Of a stretch of 64,000 bases of DNA, positions 45,824 to 54,324 are shown piece by piece. Numbering within the stretch: the stretch's first letter is position 1; every line of letters starts with the position of its first letter. The DNA comes from Owenweeksia sp965229445. GTDB lineage: Bacteria > Bacteroidota > Bacteroidia > Flavobacteriales > Schleiferiaceae. Below the pieces are notes generated by a model. That model saw only the letters and a list, made by a program, of their open reading frames with translations, was not told the origin of the DNA and made no database searches. Location of the stretch: the NCBI GenBank assembly GCA_965229445.1, contig OZ245876.1:806001-870000 (forward strand), written 5' to 3'. A program made the position numbers and the translations under genes.

Positions 45824-46195
45824 CTAAGAAAGGGTATTGATGTCTTTAACAAGCCGTTCACAGCCCTTGTCAAACTCTAGTAATCCCGCGCGCATTCTGC
45901 TGTTAATAAGAAATAATTCTGAAGATACTACATGGTGCTTCTCTGTAGTATGACTCATCAGAGCATCGGTATCAGTAAGGCTCTTTAGCTTGTTTTCTAC
46001 TTCCGTAAGCAATAGATTTCGCCTAGATTCCAGTTCGTTGCAGATAATCTTTTCTTCTGGTCGCTCGCTAAGGGATAGATGTTTTTCGATTGTTCCTGCC
46101 AGCTCATTTAGTTTACCTCTTTCCTCTAAAAGATACTTCCGCCAGGCATGATGCTCCTGATGGATGGCTTCGTAGGTATGGTGAGTCTCTATCAT
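45824..46195 (-). CDS. Hypothetical coiled-coil protein
   Basis: A 123-residue, mostly helical protein with heptad-like Leu spacing (KLNELAGTIEKHLSL, RRNLLLTEVENKLKSL) and a His-rich N-terminus (HHTYEAIHQEHHAW). The N-terminal His cluster could bind metal, but no hemerythrin-like pattern is clear. No family is recognised. Confidence 0.6.
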   Translation of the reverse strand: MIETHHTYEAIHQEHHAWRKYLLEERGKLNELAGTIEKHLSLSERPEEKIICNELESRRNLLLTEVENKLKSLTDTDALMSHTTEKHHVVSSELFLINSRMRAGLLEFDKGCERLVKDINTLS

Positions 46196-46523
46196 AGTTT
46201 TTAGTTGAATGGTCTATCTAAGGTATGAAAAACCATAAGGTTTTTAGTGACCTACCGCTTAAATTATGATTGACGAGTAACTCAATTATTTGCTTAGGTA
46301 GAGCCTTTTATATTGAGAATTCGTTCATGCTACCAATGAGCTGGTAGCTAGTCATAGGTACTCCGGATCTTTTTCCTTTGGTATTATTGGAGGGTTCATC
46401 GCTTTGCGCAAACCAGGCTGGAGTACCAATGGTATCAGAACTCAATATGATAATTATGTAGAAATGCTCATTGGCTTTTACTCCTAGCTTTTCCCTATCA
46501 TTGTTGCATAATCTTAAGTTTTG
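46196..46523. other. Intergenic region upstream of the UbiA gene
   Basis: 328 bases. TATCATTG at about 46496-46503 is one mismatch from a -7 box and could drive the UbiA gene. On the - strand, an open stretch without a good start ends at a stop at 46308; it has no recognised similarity and is not called as a gene. Confidence 0.4.
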
Positions 46524-47465
46524 ATGAGTGCAAATCCAACCCCAAAGTACTTCTTAACCAGGGCCTGGATCTATTCCAGAGAAATGTTTCCTGTGCTTAT
46601 TTACCTTCCCTATGTTATTGCCCTTTACGGATGTATGAACTTCATTGTGCAAATTCTTTCTGGAAGAGAGATTGTGCTTGATGGAATGGTTGGTGTGGGT
46701 ATGGTATCAGCATTTTTTATGATGTTGCTGATGCGCACCTTTGATGATCTTAAAGATATCGATATTGATAAAGATTTGTTTCCTGAAAGGGCCACAGCCC
46801 GCAGAGCTGTTCTGAAATCGGATATCGAGGCCATCTCACTTTTTTCCTTCCTGGTACTGCTTAATGTCAATATTTTTTACGGTCAGTCCACCTTGCCCGT
46901 TTTTGCGCTGATGATCACTTATTGCTTATTAACCTACAAATGGTTTTTCGCAGAAAAATTCCATCGGGAGCATATATTCTTCACTATGTTGGATCATCAG
47001 CCAATTCCTTATGTAATTAACTTTTTCCTAATACACACCGCACTGGCCTCAGGCGGGGTGTATGAAGATTTTAATGTCAATCACTTGATATTGTGGTTGG
47101 TAGTTTCTTTACCCGTAACGGCATGGGAAGTATCCCGTAAAATTCGATCTGCAGATATGGAAACAGATTATGAAACCTTTTCTATGGTGGTAGGAGTGCG
47201 GACCGCCACAGTTATTCCATTGGTTTGCCTCACCGCTACTGGTCTGATGTGCCTATATTTAGGAGAGCAACTCAACTTTAATTTTTGGTTTTTTGTGATT
47301 GATGCATTAGTAATGATAGTGGTGTTGTTTATTTACCTAAGGTTTCTAATACGTCCCATTAAGCAGTATAATAATCTAACCAGCACGGCGCTTGGTACTA
47401 CCACGGTAATCTTTTTTAACCTCTTGATTCATACCATTATTACCTACGGCCTGGACAAGTTTTAA
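46524..47465 (+). CDS. UbiA-family prenyltransferase-like membrane protein
   Basis: A 313-residue integral membrane protein with eight to nine hydrophobic segments. Both Asp-rich motifs of UbiA enzymes are recognisable: RTFDDLKDIDIDKD with D74, D75 and D78, and a second motif KIRSADMETDYETF near residues 206-218 containing D-x3-D, which bind Mg2+-diphosphate. UbiA enzymes transfer a prenyl chain to an aromatic or glycerol-phosphate acceptor; the archaeal DGGGP synthase belongs here. ATG at 46524 preferred over a TTG at 46521. Ten nt before the dikinase gene, so likely one operon. Confidence 0.82.
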   Translation: MSANPTPKYFLTRAWIYSREMFPVLIYLPYVIALYGCMNFIVQILSGREIVLDGMVGVGMVSAFFMMLLMRTFDDLKDIDIDKDLFPERATARRAVLKSDIEAISLFSFLVLLNVNIFYGQSTLPVFALMITYCLLTYKWFFAEKFHREHIFFTMLDHQPIPYVINFFLIHTALASGGVYEDFNVNHLILWLVVSLPVTAWEVSRKIRSADMETDYETFSMVVGVRTATVIPLVCLTATGLMCLYLGEQLNFNFWFFVIDALVMIVVLFIYLRFLIRPIKQYNNLTSTALGTTTVIFFNLLIHTIITYGLDKF

Positions 47466-47475
47466 GTTTTCAGGA

Positions 47476-50097
47476 TTGTCAGTACATCAAAAAATACACA
47501 GTGACCAGCTAGGCGGGAAGGCATATTATCTTCATCAACTCGCAGAGGCCAGATTGCCAGTGCCAGCCTTTATTTCCATATCTAATCAAGAATTAGAGAC
47601 TCTGTTTGGCACACAATCTTATGGGGATCTGTTTGAGGAAATAGAGAAGCGAATAGAAGAGTATAATCCTTTAGACCTAGAAGGAGCGCTAAAAATCTTT
47701 GGTCAGATTGAGAATTTAGTAAAAGATGCCAGTCCAGACCAAAGAGTTCTCAAGGAAATCAAAAGAAAATGTGTGCAGCAATTTGGTGAAGGCTATATTG
47801 TTTCGGTAAGATCCTCTGCCATTGGTGAAGATGGAACTAAGCGATCATTTGCAGGAATACACCGAACAGTTTTGTATGTAGATGATGGTGGGTTGGAGGC
47901 GGCGATTAAGGCATCTCTTACCTCGGCATGGTCGCCTGCCACGCTTAATTACCGGGTTGAAGCAAACCTGCCAATAACCAGAATTAAATATGCCCTGGTA
48001 ATCCAGCAAATGATTCACGCATCACGATCTGGAGTTGCATTCTCAATGGACGTTTCCGGGAATTTAGCAGACTCAGTAATTAACAGTTGTTATGGTATCG
48101 GCGAAGGGCTTGTGTCTGGTAGCTTGGATGCAGATACATATTGGATTTCTCGTAGTAATGGCTCTATTTCTAGTAAGCTAGCAACCAAGTCAAATCGCAT
48201 TAACTGGTATGCCAAAAAGGGTTTGGTCACAGAGTTGGTAGAACATGAATTGCAGAAGGCTTCTTCTTTGAGTGAGAAAGAAATTAGGCAGGTACAAAAG
48301 CTTCTCATGACTGCTGAGAAGATGCTTGGCCGTCCGGCGGATATAGAGTTTGTGATTGATGGAGACCACCAGCTTCACCTTCTCCAAATGCGCCCCATTA
48401 GTACTATCAACACCAGAAATTTGGCCATTCTGGATAACACCAATATTATTGAGAGTTACCCTGGCATAAGCCTTCCCCTCAGCTTTTCATTTGCCACAGA
48501 GGCTTATGAACATATCTTCCGCAACTGCGCTCAAATATTCAGGGTTAAGGATGAGGCTTTAGAAGGCGATAAAGTTTATCAAAACTTAATTGCTCATTGC
48601 TACGGTCGTATCTATTATCGATTAGATAATTGGTATAAAATGACGGCACGGGTCTATAAGTCTAAAAGAGCCTTAAAAGCTTGGGAAGCTGCAGTTGGAT
48701 TGCCGGATTCAAGAGCGGATGAATTTAGCTTTTCATTATTAGGTAAGCTAAAAATGGCTAGCGTGGTAGCTGGATTTGTATTTAACTACCGACGCAATAA
48801 TCGTCGGTTTTTCCGAGAGTTCGATTTAGTTTATAAGGCCTTCAGATCTTTGGCGCAAGAAGGAATAGCAGGTCAGGAATTATGGCAAAATTTTATAGTT
48901 CACATAGATAGAGCTTTGAATTTGTGGCCATACACCATAGTTAATGATTTCCTGGCCTTTAAGACTTATGGCTGGTTACAGAGCCTGGTAAGAGCTTTGG
49001 GTATTTCTGAAGATCCTGATTTTGCAAATGGATTGGTTAGTGGATATGGTAAAGTTCATTCAGAGGAGGCAGTATTACAATTATTGAGTTTAAAGGATCA
49101 AGTTTTAGACAACCCTAAACTGATAGTACTTTTTGAACAAGCTTCCACTGATATTTGGAGGCAACTGCAAGTGGATGATGAGTTGAATTCGTTTTATGAG
49201 GAGGTATTGGTCTATCTCGCGTGCTATGGAGATCGCACCATGGCAGAATTGAAACTTGAGACTATTAGTCCAGCCATGCAACCCGAGTTATTGATTGACC
49301 TATTAAAGTCTCAACTTCAATCTCCTGTTTTCAGGAAGGATCTTGAAAATCGACAAAATCTCGTGAGGACACAGGCTTTAGAGATTCTAGATAAAGGCTA
49401 TCCATGGTTTCACCCGGCGCGTTGGCTGGTAAATATGGTAAGAAAAATTGCCGCTTTTGGAGTAATGAGTAGAGAGAACATGAGATTCTGCAGAACCAGA
49501 ATGTATGCGGCATCTCGCATGATTTTCCTAAAGCTTGCTACCGAAATGGTCCGATCTGGAGCCTTGTTAAATGAGAGAGACATATTTTATTTGGATATGG
49601 CTAATATTCGAAGTTATTACGAGGGCAATACTCACAGTTTTTTGGAGATAGTGGTGGAGCGAAAGAATGCTTATGCCAGGTATTCGGAACTAAAGCTGCC
49701 AGACCGGATAATGTTTGAGAAGGGTTCTTTCCCCAGCTTTGATCACAGGAAGAAAGATGGTGTGGATGAAGATAGAGAGAAGGGTCTATTTCAAGGTACG
49801 GCGGTCTCTCGAGGCATTGTGGAAGGAGAGGCACTGGTAATAACCGAACCTGTGTTAACTGCCGATGTGCGAGGGAAAATTTTGATTAGTAGGATGACCG
49901 ATCCTGGATGGGTGTTTCTAATGTCGCAAGCGGTGGCTCTTGTTACCGAGAAGGGATCAATTCTTAGTCATACCGCCATAGTTGGTCGCGAGTTAGGTTT
50001 GCCGGTGGTAGTGGGTGTTTCTGATGCTACAGTTAGGATCAAGACTGGAGAGCGTATTCGGGTTGATGGCTCTAAAGGTACGGTGGTGAGAATTTGA
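47476..50097 (+). CDS. PEP/pyruvate-dikinase-like phosphotransferase (rifampin phosphotransferase architecture)
   Basis: An 873-residue protein. Residues ~8-315 are the ATP-grasp PPDK_N domain: RSSAIGEDGTKRSFAG near residue 113, IQQMIHASRSGVAFSMD near 177, and IEFVIDGDHQLHLLQMRPI closing it near 310. Residues ~320-760 form a large middle region with no recognised family. The C-terminus (~775-873) is the phosphohistidine swivel domain with catalytic H832 in GSILSHTAIVGRELGLPVVVG. There is no PEP/pyruvate-binding TIM barrel. The layout is that of rifampin phosphotransferase, which moves the beta-phosphate of ATP to a small molecule. The start is a TTG, because the frame has no ATG near the family's usual N-terminus. 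Confidence 0.85.
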   Translation: MSVHQKIHSDQLGGKAYYLHQLAEARLPVPAFISISNQELETLFGTQSYGDLFEEIEKRIEEYNPLDLEGALKIFGQIENLVKDASPDQRVLKEIKRKCVQQFGEGYIVSVRSSAIGEDGTKRSFAGIHRTVLYVDDGGLEAAIKASLTSAWSPATLNYRVEANLPITRIKYALVIQQMIHASRSGVAFSMDVSGNLADSVINSCYGIGEGLVSGSLDADTYWISRSNGSISSKLATKSNRINWYAKKGLVTELVEHELQKASSLSEKEIRQVQKLLMTAEKMLGRPADIEFVIDGDHQLHLLQMRPISTINTRNLAILDNTNIIESYPGISLPLSFSFATEAYEHIFRNCAQIFRVKDEALEGDKVYQNLIAHCYGRIYYRLDNWYKMTARVYKSKRALKAWEAAVGLPDSRADEFSFSLLGKLKMASVVAGFVFNYRRNNRRFFREFDLVYKAFRSLAQEGIAGQELWQNFIVHIDRALNLWPYTIVNDFLAFKTYGWLQSLVRALGISEDPDFANGLVSGYGKVHSEEAVLQLLSLKDQVLDNPKLIVLFEQASTDIWRQLQVDDELNSFYEEVLVYLACYGDRTMAELKLETISPAMQPELLIDLLKSQLQSPVFRKDLENRQNLVRTQALEILDKGYPWFHPARWLVNMVRKIAAFGVMSRENMRFCRTRMYAASRMIFLKLATEMVRSGALLNERDIFYLDMANIRSYYEGNTHSFLEIVVERKNAYARYSELKLPDRIMFEKGSFPSFDHRKKDGVDEDREKGLFQGTAVSRGIVEGEALVITEPVLTADVRGKILISRMTDPGWVFLMSQAVALVTEKGSILSHTAIVGRELGLPVVVGVSDATVRIKTGERIRVDGSKGTVVRI

Positions 50098-50109
50098 GAA
50101 TTACTCGGT

Positions 50110-50700
50110 TCAGTAGAGGAATGGAATTAACTTTTGAGATTTACGAGAATACTTGATCCATTCATCTCCAAAATGAGATTCTAGCATTTCTTCCTCTTTC
50201 TCTATTCTCCAGAGCACTATCGAGCTGGTTGCCAACATCAAAATAATTAAGGATAGGATATTCTGCATTGCCAATCCCAAGCCTGCATAATAAAGCAACA
50301 AGCCGGTATAGCTAGGATGTCTGATCCACTTATACAAACCAGTCTTTATGAGCCGATGATTATTATCGATACCTATGGCTACTGTAAAATACTTTCCGAG
50401 AGCAAGTACCGATATCCATCGAATGCTTATCCCTAACACAAAAAGAATTATGCCACTAACTAATACTTCCTTCTTATGATAGGCAGTCCATGCCAATTGC
50501 TCCAAAATGTAAGCTGAAATAATTGCGCCTGGGTAAGCTATTCTGAACCAAACTAAAGTTGTATCATTTTTATGACCCCCTGAAAGTTGGCTTTTGCGTT
50601 TGATAAGATTTATGAGGATTCCGGAGAAGGAAATTATCAGGATCAGAATTAAGGATAGATGCTTGCTTACTAATGGATAGAGTACATTGCTACTATACAT
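50110..50700 (-). CDS. Isoprenylcysteine carboxyl methyltransferase (ICMT)-like membrane methyltransferase
   Basis: A 196-residue protein with about five membrane segments and the ICMT/phospholipid methyltransferase box: GLYKWIRHPSYTGLLLYY (R-H-P-x-Y), then an EEEMLESHFGDEWIKYSRK end that binds SAM. Bacterial members methylate varied isoprenoid or lipid acceptors. It is the last gene of the leftward lipid-type unit, 2 nt after the CDP-alcohol transferase, and ends 12 nt from the convergent dikinase gene. Confidence 0.85.
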   Translation of the reverse strand: MYSSNVLYPLVSKHLSLILILIISFSGILINLIKRKSQLSGGHKNDTTLVWFRIAYPGAIISAYILEQLAWTAYHKKEVLVSGIILFVLGISIRWISVLALGKYFTVAIGIDNNHRLIKTGLYKWIRHPSYTGLLLYYAGLGLAMQNILSLIILMLATSSIVLWRIEKEEEMLESHFGDEWIKYSRKSQKLIPFLY

Positions 50701-50702
50701 CT

Positions 50703-51284
50703 TTAGAAATTTGTTCTGTTTTTATCCTTCAATATCCAATAAAGGCCTTTAACATTCGATTTCAATTCCGGTAAGATCAATAAAATAATAACCTCTTCTA
50801 TGGCAGATAAATATCCCCATATCATGGCAAGAATAAAGAACCACTTATAAAATCCTAAAGCAAAGAGGAAAAAGAAAAAACCACCTTGCAGGTAGCCACC
50901 AATTTTGGTGGAATACAGATGAAGGCTGGGCGCCTTCCCAAATTTCATGAGCGAAACCAGCATATAAAGAACAATGCTACCTATAAAGACCCATAGCATC
51001 CAGCTAAGCTCACCGAATTCCTCTAACTTAAATTCCCATACTCCCCAAAATGCCGCTATATAAGTGCCAAAATCAGCCAGGGAGTCTAAGCGGGCACCAA
51101 AAGCAGTTTGGAGCTTAAAAGCTCTGGCAATCCAACCATCAAGAATGTCGGTAATAAGGTTGATGCAGAGGAGTATAGCAAAGTATTGTTGCTGGTTGGT
51201 AAGGATAAACCAGATTAGAAACGGGAACGAAAGTAACCGGTAGAGGCTTAAAGCATTTGGAATATTTAGCAGTGCTTTGTCCAT
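50703..51284 (-). CDS. CDP-alcohol phosphatidyltransferase
   Basis: A 193-residue membrane enzyme with the complete family motif D-G-x2-A-R-x8-G-x3-D-x3-D at DGWIARAFKLQTAFGARLD plus a final D (about residues 48-70). It swaps CMP of a CDP-activated alcohol or lipid for an alcohol head group. Four to five membrane segments follow. The substrate is unknown; the gene lies directly between a CarS-like gene and an ICMT-like gene. Confidence 0.9.
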   Translation of the reverse strand: MDKALLNIPNALSLYRLLSFPFLIWFILTNQQQYFAILLCINLITDILDGWIARAFKLQTAFGARLDSLADFGTYIAAFWGVWEFKLEEFGELSWMLWVFIGSIVLYMLVSLMKFGKAPSLHLYSTKIGGYLQGGFFFFLFALGFYKWFFILAMIWGYLSAIEEVIILLILPELKSNVKGLYWILKDKNRTNF

Positions 51285-51285
51285 A

Positions 51286-51870
51286 TTAAAAACTCCTTTT
51301 TATTCCTATCCCTACCAGCACTGCTGAAAATAGTATATGAGTAAGGATGTTTTGTAGAAAGAGCATTAAGATAATAAAGCCGGTTGAGAAGTTCGGTAAT
51401 ACAGCTGTAGTGGGCATCGAGGAGGAGAGATATGATTCTGAAATCATAATGCCTACCAGAATTGCCACGGCAAGGGATGAATCACTTTTATCCAAAAAGC
51501 TAAAAATCCATTTGTATTTAATGGCTTGTTTACCTGGGGCAATACCCATTCTACGTTTGAACCATGAATTTGGTAGTTCGGCCAAGGCATAGGCCAGTCC
51601 TAGAAGCATACCGTACCCCAGGGGAAGATTAAAACTATGCAGCTCAAAGGGAATAATTAAAAAAGTTAAAATAAAGAATACCTCACTTAATAGAATAATA
51701 AGGATTATGCCACGCCAGGTTTTATTTCCCCCAAAAGACCTACTGCTAATAGGTAGGGCTAATCGGCTGAACCAATTCTTTCTAACCACTAACATATGCA
51801 AAACATTGGCCAGAATGAGCGGTGTCAATATGTGAAGAAAATTAAATTGCCATAAGGAAAAGAGACCCAT
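51286..51870 (-). CDS. CarS-like (CDP-archaeol synthase family) membrane protein
   Basis: A 194-residue membrane protein with about six hydrophobic segments. FGGNKTWRGI near residue 46 matches the G-x-N-K-T-W-R-G box of CarS, and ELPNSWFKRRMGIAPGKQA near residue 98 matches the CarS block of an S/N-F-x-K-R-R-x-G-I kind. CarS transfers CMP from CTP to unsaturated archaetidic acid in archaea. Some FCB-group bacteria carry homologues. The usual D-x-x-D near the C-terminal box appears as FLDKSDSS. Starts 3 nt after the HMG-CoA reductase stop and 2 nt before the CDP-alcohol transferase. Confidence 0.8.
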   Translation of the reverse strand: MGLFSLWQFNFLHILTPLILANVLHMLVVRKNWFSRLALPISSRSFGGNKTWRGIILIILLSEVFFILTFLIIPFELHSFNLPLGYGMLLGLAYALAELPNSWFKRRMGIAPGKQAIKYKWIFSFLDKSDSSLAVAILVGIMISESYLSSSMPTTAVLPNFSTGFIILMLFLQNILTHILFSAVLVGIGIKRSF

Positions 51871-51873
51871 GCC

Positions 51874-54210
51874 TTAAATTGCTTTATGATTTGGCAGTTC
51901 AGTTAATTCAAGAGCTTTGTGAATCAGTTTGTGCAGATGAATAGCAGTTTTTAGAACCCTGCGTGCAAAGGCAAAACTTTCTACAATTCCTGAAACTTCA
52001 TAAAATGAAAAGCGACAAATAATTAAGGATTTTAGGGAGTACTGATAGGCCTTCAGGCATTCTGTCCATGAACGCGCTTTTGTAACCACAAAATGGTTTT
52101 TAAGAAGGTACTCAAGCTCTTCCCATTTGGTGGTTTCTGACAAGGTGAAGCAAAGCAATTCAGCTACATCGCGTTGAGGGAAGTCCTGCACACTTAACTC
52201 CCAGTCGTAGATATAGGGCTTACCATGTTTATTAACCATAATATTCCGGGGATTGAAGTCATTATGAACCAGGCATAGCGGCAAATTAATGGAGTTAAAT
52301 TCTGCCTCCAGATTTATAACATTCAAAGTTTTTAGCCAGGCAATATCTACATCGGCATTGCTACTCTCCAGGGTCTCGACCAGAAGTTTTAGGAAGCGAT
52401 TATAGAGGGGAGCAGCAGTCCAGGGCTTCTGCACAGGTATCGAGCAGTCTGACTGATTGAGGTTATAGCTAAATTGATGAAAAAGATTTATTGCCTTGAT
52501 GCATGCTAATACGTCTTCGGTATTCCATAGTTCAGGTTGATTTTCAGAATTATGAAGTCTCATTTGCTCAGGAGCGAGATATTCTGTGACCAAGAGATGC
52601 AATTCTCGTTCATGATTTTGCACTTCACCAAGATGCTTGGGGTAATAGTCAAATTCTTTTTCTGCCAGTAACCTATTAATCTCTATTTCTTTTTTGTGTG
52701 ACTGAAAGTATTCGGTGTGTGAATGAAAGTGATAGAGTAGGTCGGCCAGAGTTTGATCAATAGATGCTGCAACCCTATGGAGACCACCCATAGTATCGCT
52801 GCTAAGCGGTTTAATTTTAAGGAGGATGATGCCGTTATTTTCCTCATTCACCCGTACGGGAAAATAGCCACAGAGTTTGTGAGTGACTTTTTGAGTTAAC
52901 TGAGTTAGGGTTCCTTGATCCAAATAGTCTAGTTCCAGCCATTCCAGTTTTTCTATTGCTGGAGCATGTGGAGATTGGATGGCCTTCTCTATAAAGGACT
53001 TATTTATTTCTCCTTTGGTAAGCCAGTTCACCGGCTTGTTTCTACCCAGTTTTTCATGAGCCTTGGCAAATTCACCACTCACGATAGCAGCAAAAGTTGA
53101 GATCTCTAAACCCAGGGCAAAACCAGCAATGAGGGAAGCGAAACGTTCTAGTTTACCGGAGCCTTTACATCCCATTAATTCGAGAGCTTCGGATTGACGT
53201 ACCAAATGGGTTCCGCCACCCAGCGTACCTATTACCAGGTTTGAAAGTGTTAATTCAAGTTTTAGGCCTTTATTGGTCTTAGTTAAGATTAGTTCCGCCG
53301 GACTGGATTCTGCAATGCTGGCTAAATCCTGACCGGTAGCGAGAAAAATGGCAGCTAAAGCGTTGGTAACATTAATATTATAACCTAGCATGCCATCGGC
53401 TGCAGCCAAATTGCGTGAAGGTTCGTAGAATTTAAGCATCTGCTGGGAGGAGGTGCGAAGTACATGTTTTATAACGACCTCGGGAATATCACATTCGGCA
53501 GTTACACTTACTCCTCGACCATGCTCAATATTGTAGGTAGAAATCTTTTTATCAGAGGCACCATTACCTTCTACCACGTAGTCTAGAATAGATTGTGGAT
53601 AATCTCTTTGAAATTCCTGTTCAATGTATAGCGCGGCATGCCAGGTGCAAATGGTGGACATGTTTTGTCCGGCACAATCACCAGTGGTAAAATAGAATCG
53701 CAAGTGTACCGCAGTGCCATCCTTTTCAGGACTGATACGGATAAGTTTAGCGTGATTTGAATGCAGCTCGGCTGCTTTTTTAATGTCTTTAAAATGATCT
53801 TCCACCCATTTAATGAGGTGATCCGCATCTTCGGTAGTATTTAGGATAAACGTAGGAGCACGAAGCATCCGCTGGTGGTGCACCCTGGCTTTAAAGCCAC
53901 CACTTTTAGAGATAACTTTTGCTCCTCTGTTCATGCTATAAACAAGTGCACCCTCTAGAGTACCGGCCAGGCAGTAAACCGGCTCCACTTCATTGTTTTC
54001 ATTCTGAAAGTACAGTGGTCCTACCAGACCTAGTGGAACTTCCACGCTTCCCACAAAAGATTCAATATTGCGTTGAATGGTTTGTAAGTTGAGGTGGTAG
54101 TCAGCGATATGATTTAGGTTTTTCCCCAGAGAATCCAGGTACTCTTTTCGTTGTTTTACCGCTGATCGGGTATTGAGACCCCGGCCAGGTATAATAGGGA
54201 TATCCGACAT
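51874..54210 (-). CDS. HMG-CoA reductase fused to a C-terminal APH-type kinase
   Basis: A 778-residue fusion. Residues ~10-400 are a class I-like HMG-CoA reductase: VEVPLGLVGP (57-65), catalytic E86 in GTLEGALVYS, TGDCAGQNM (176-184), K221 in DKK, D295 in GQD, the GTLGGGTHL cofactor loop (328-336), and H385 in AKAH. All four catalytic residues are present, so mevalonate production is expected. Residues ~500-770 are an aminoglycoside-phosphotransferase-like kinase with the catalytic loop HNDFNPRN (H649, D651, N656) and metal-binding D669 in YDWE. It is the first gene of a four-gene leftward unit. The kinase substrate is unknown; mevalonate, a prenol or a lipid alcohol are possibilities. Confidence 0.9.
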   Translation of the reverse strand: MSDIPIIPGRGLNTRSAVKQRKEYLDSLGKNLNHIADYHLNLQTIQRNIESFVGSVEVPLGLVGPLYFQNENNEVEPVYCLAGTLEGALVYSMNRGAKVISKSGGFKARVHHQRMLRAPTFILNTTEDADHLIKWVEDHFKDIKKAAELHSNHAKLIRISPEKDGTAVHLRFYFTTGDCAGQNMSTICTWHAALYIEQEFQRDYPQSILDYVVEGNGASDKKISTYNIEHGRGVSVTAECDIPEVVIKHVLRTSSQQMLKFYEPSRNLAAADGMLGYNINVTNALAAIFLATGQDLASIAESSPAELILTKTNKGLKLELTLSNLVIGTLGGGTHLVRQSEALELMGCKGSGKLERFASLIAGFALGLEISTFAAIVSGEFAKAHEKLGRNKPVNWLTKGEINKSFIEKAIQSPHAPAIEKLEWLELDYLDQGTLTQLTQKVTHKLCGYFPVRVNEENNGIILLKIKPLSSDTMGGLHRVAASIDQTLADLLYHFHSHTEYFQSHKKEIEINRLLAEKEFDYYPKHLGEVQNHERELHLLVTEYLAPEQMRLHNSENQPELWNTEDVLACIKAINLFHQFSYNLNQSDCSIPVQKPWTAAPLYNRFLKLLVETLESSNADVDIAWLKTLNVINLEAEFNSINLPLCLVHNDFNPRNIMVNKHGKPYIYDWELSVQDFPQRDVAELLCFTLSETTKWEELEYLLKNHFVVTKARSWTECLKAYQYSLKSLIICRFSFYEVSGIVESFAFARRVLKTAIHLHKLIHKALELTELPNHKAI

Positions 54211-54324
54211 AAATCTACTTAATGACTTCGAAATCTAGGGAAAGTTTGGGAGTTGATGATCCTATTACGGTGATCCAGTTTAAGTAGGATCTGATATTCA
54301 ATTTGTATTAAGAAACAGAAAAGC

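Noticed and set aside
46308..46540. Leftward open stretch upstream of the UbiA gene
   Set aside because: No ATG or good alternative start near its beginning, overlaps the UbiA 5' end on the other strand, and shows no recognisable family or signal peptide.
46524..47465. Calling the UbiA protein a confirmed DGGGP synthase
   Set aside because: Asp motifs fit the superfamily only; without GGGP synthase in view and without phylogeny, the acceptor cannot be named.
47476..50097. Calling the dikinase phosphoenolpyruvate synthase (ppsA)
   Set aside because: It lacks the C-terminal PEP/pyruvate-binding barrel; the domain order is that of rifampin phosphotransferase.
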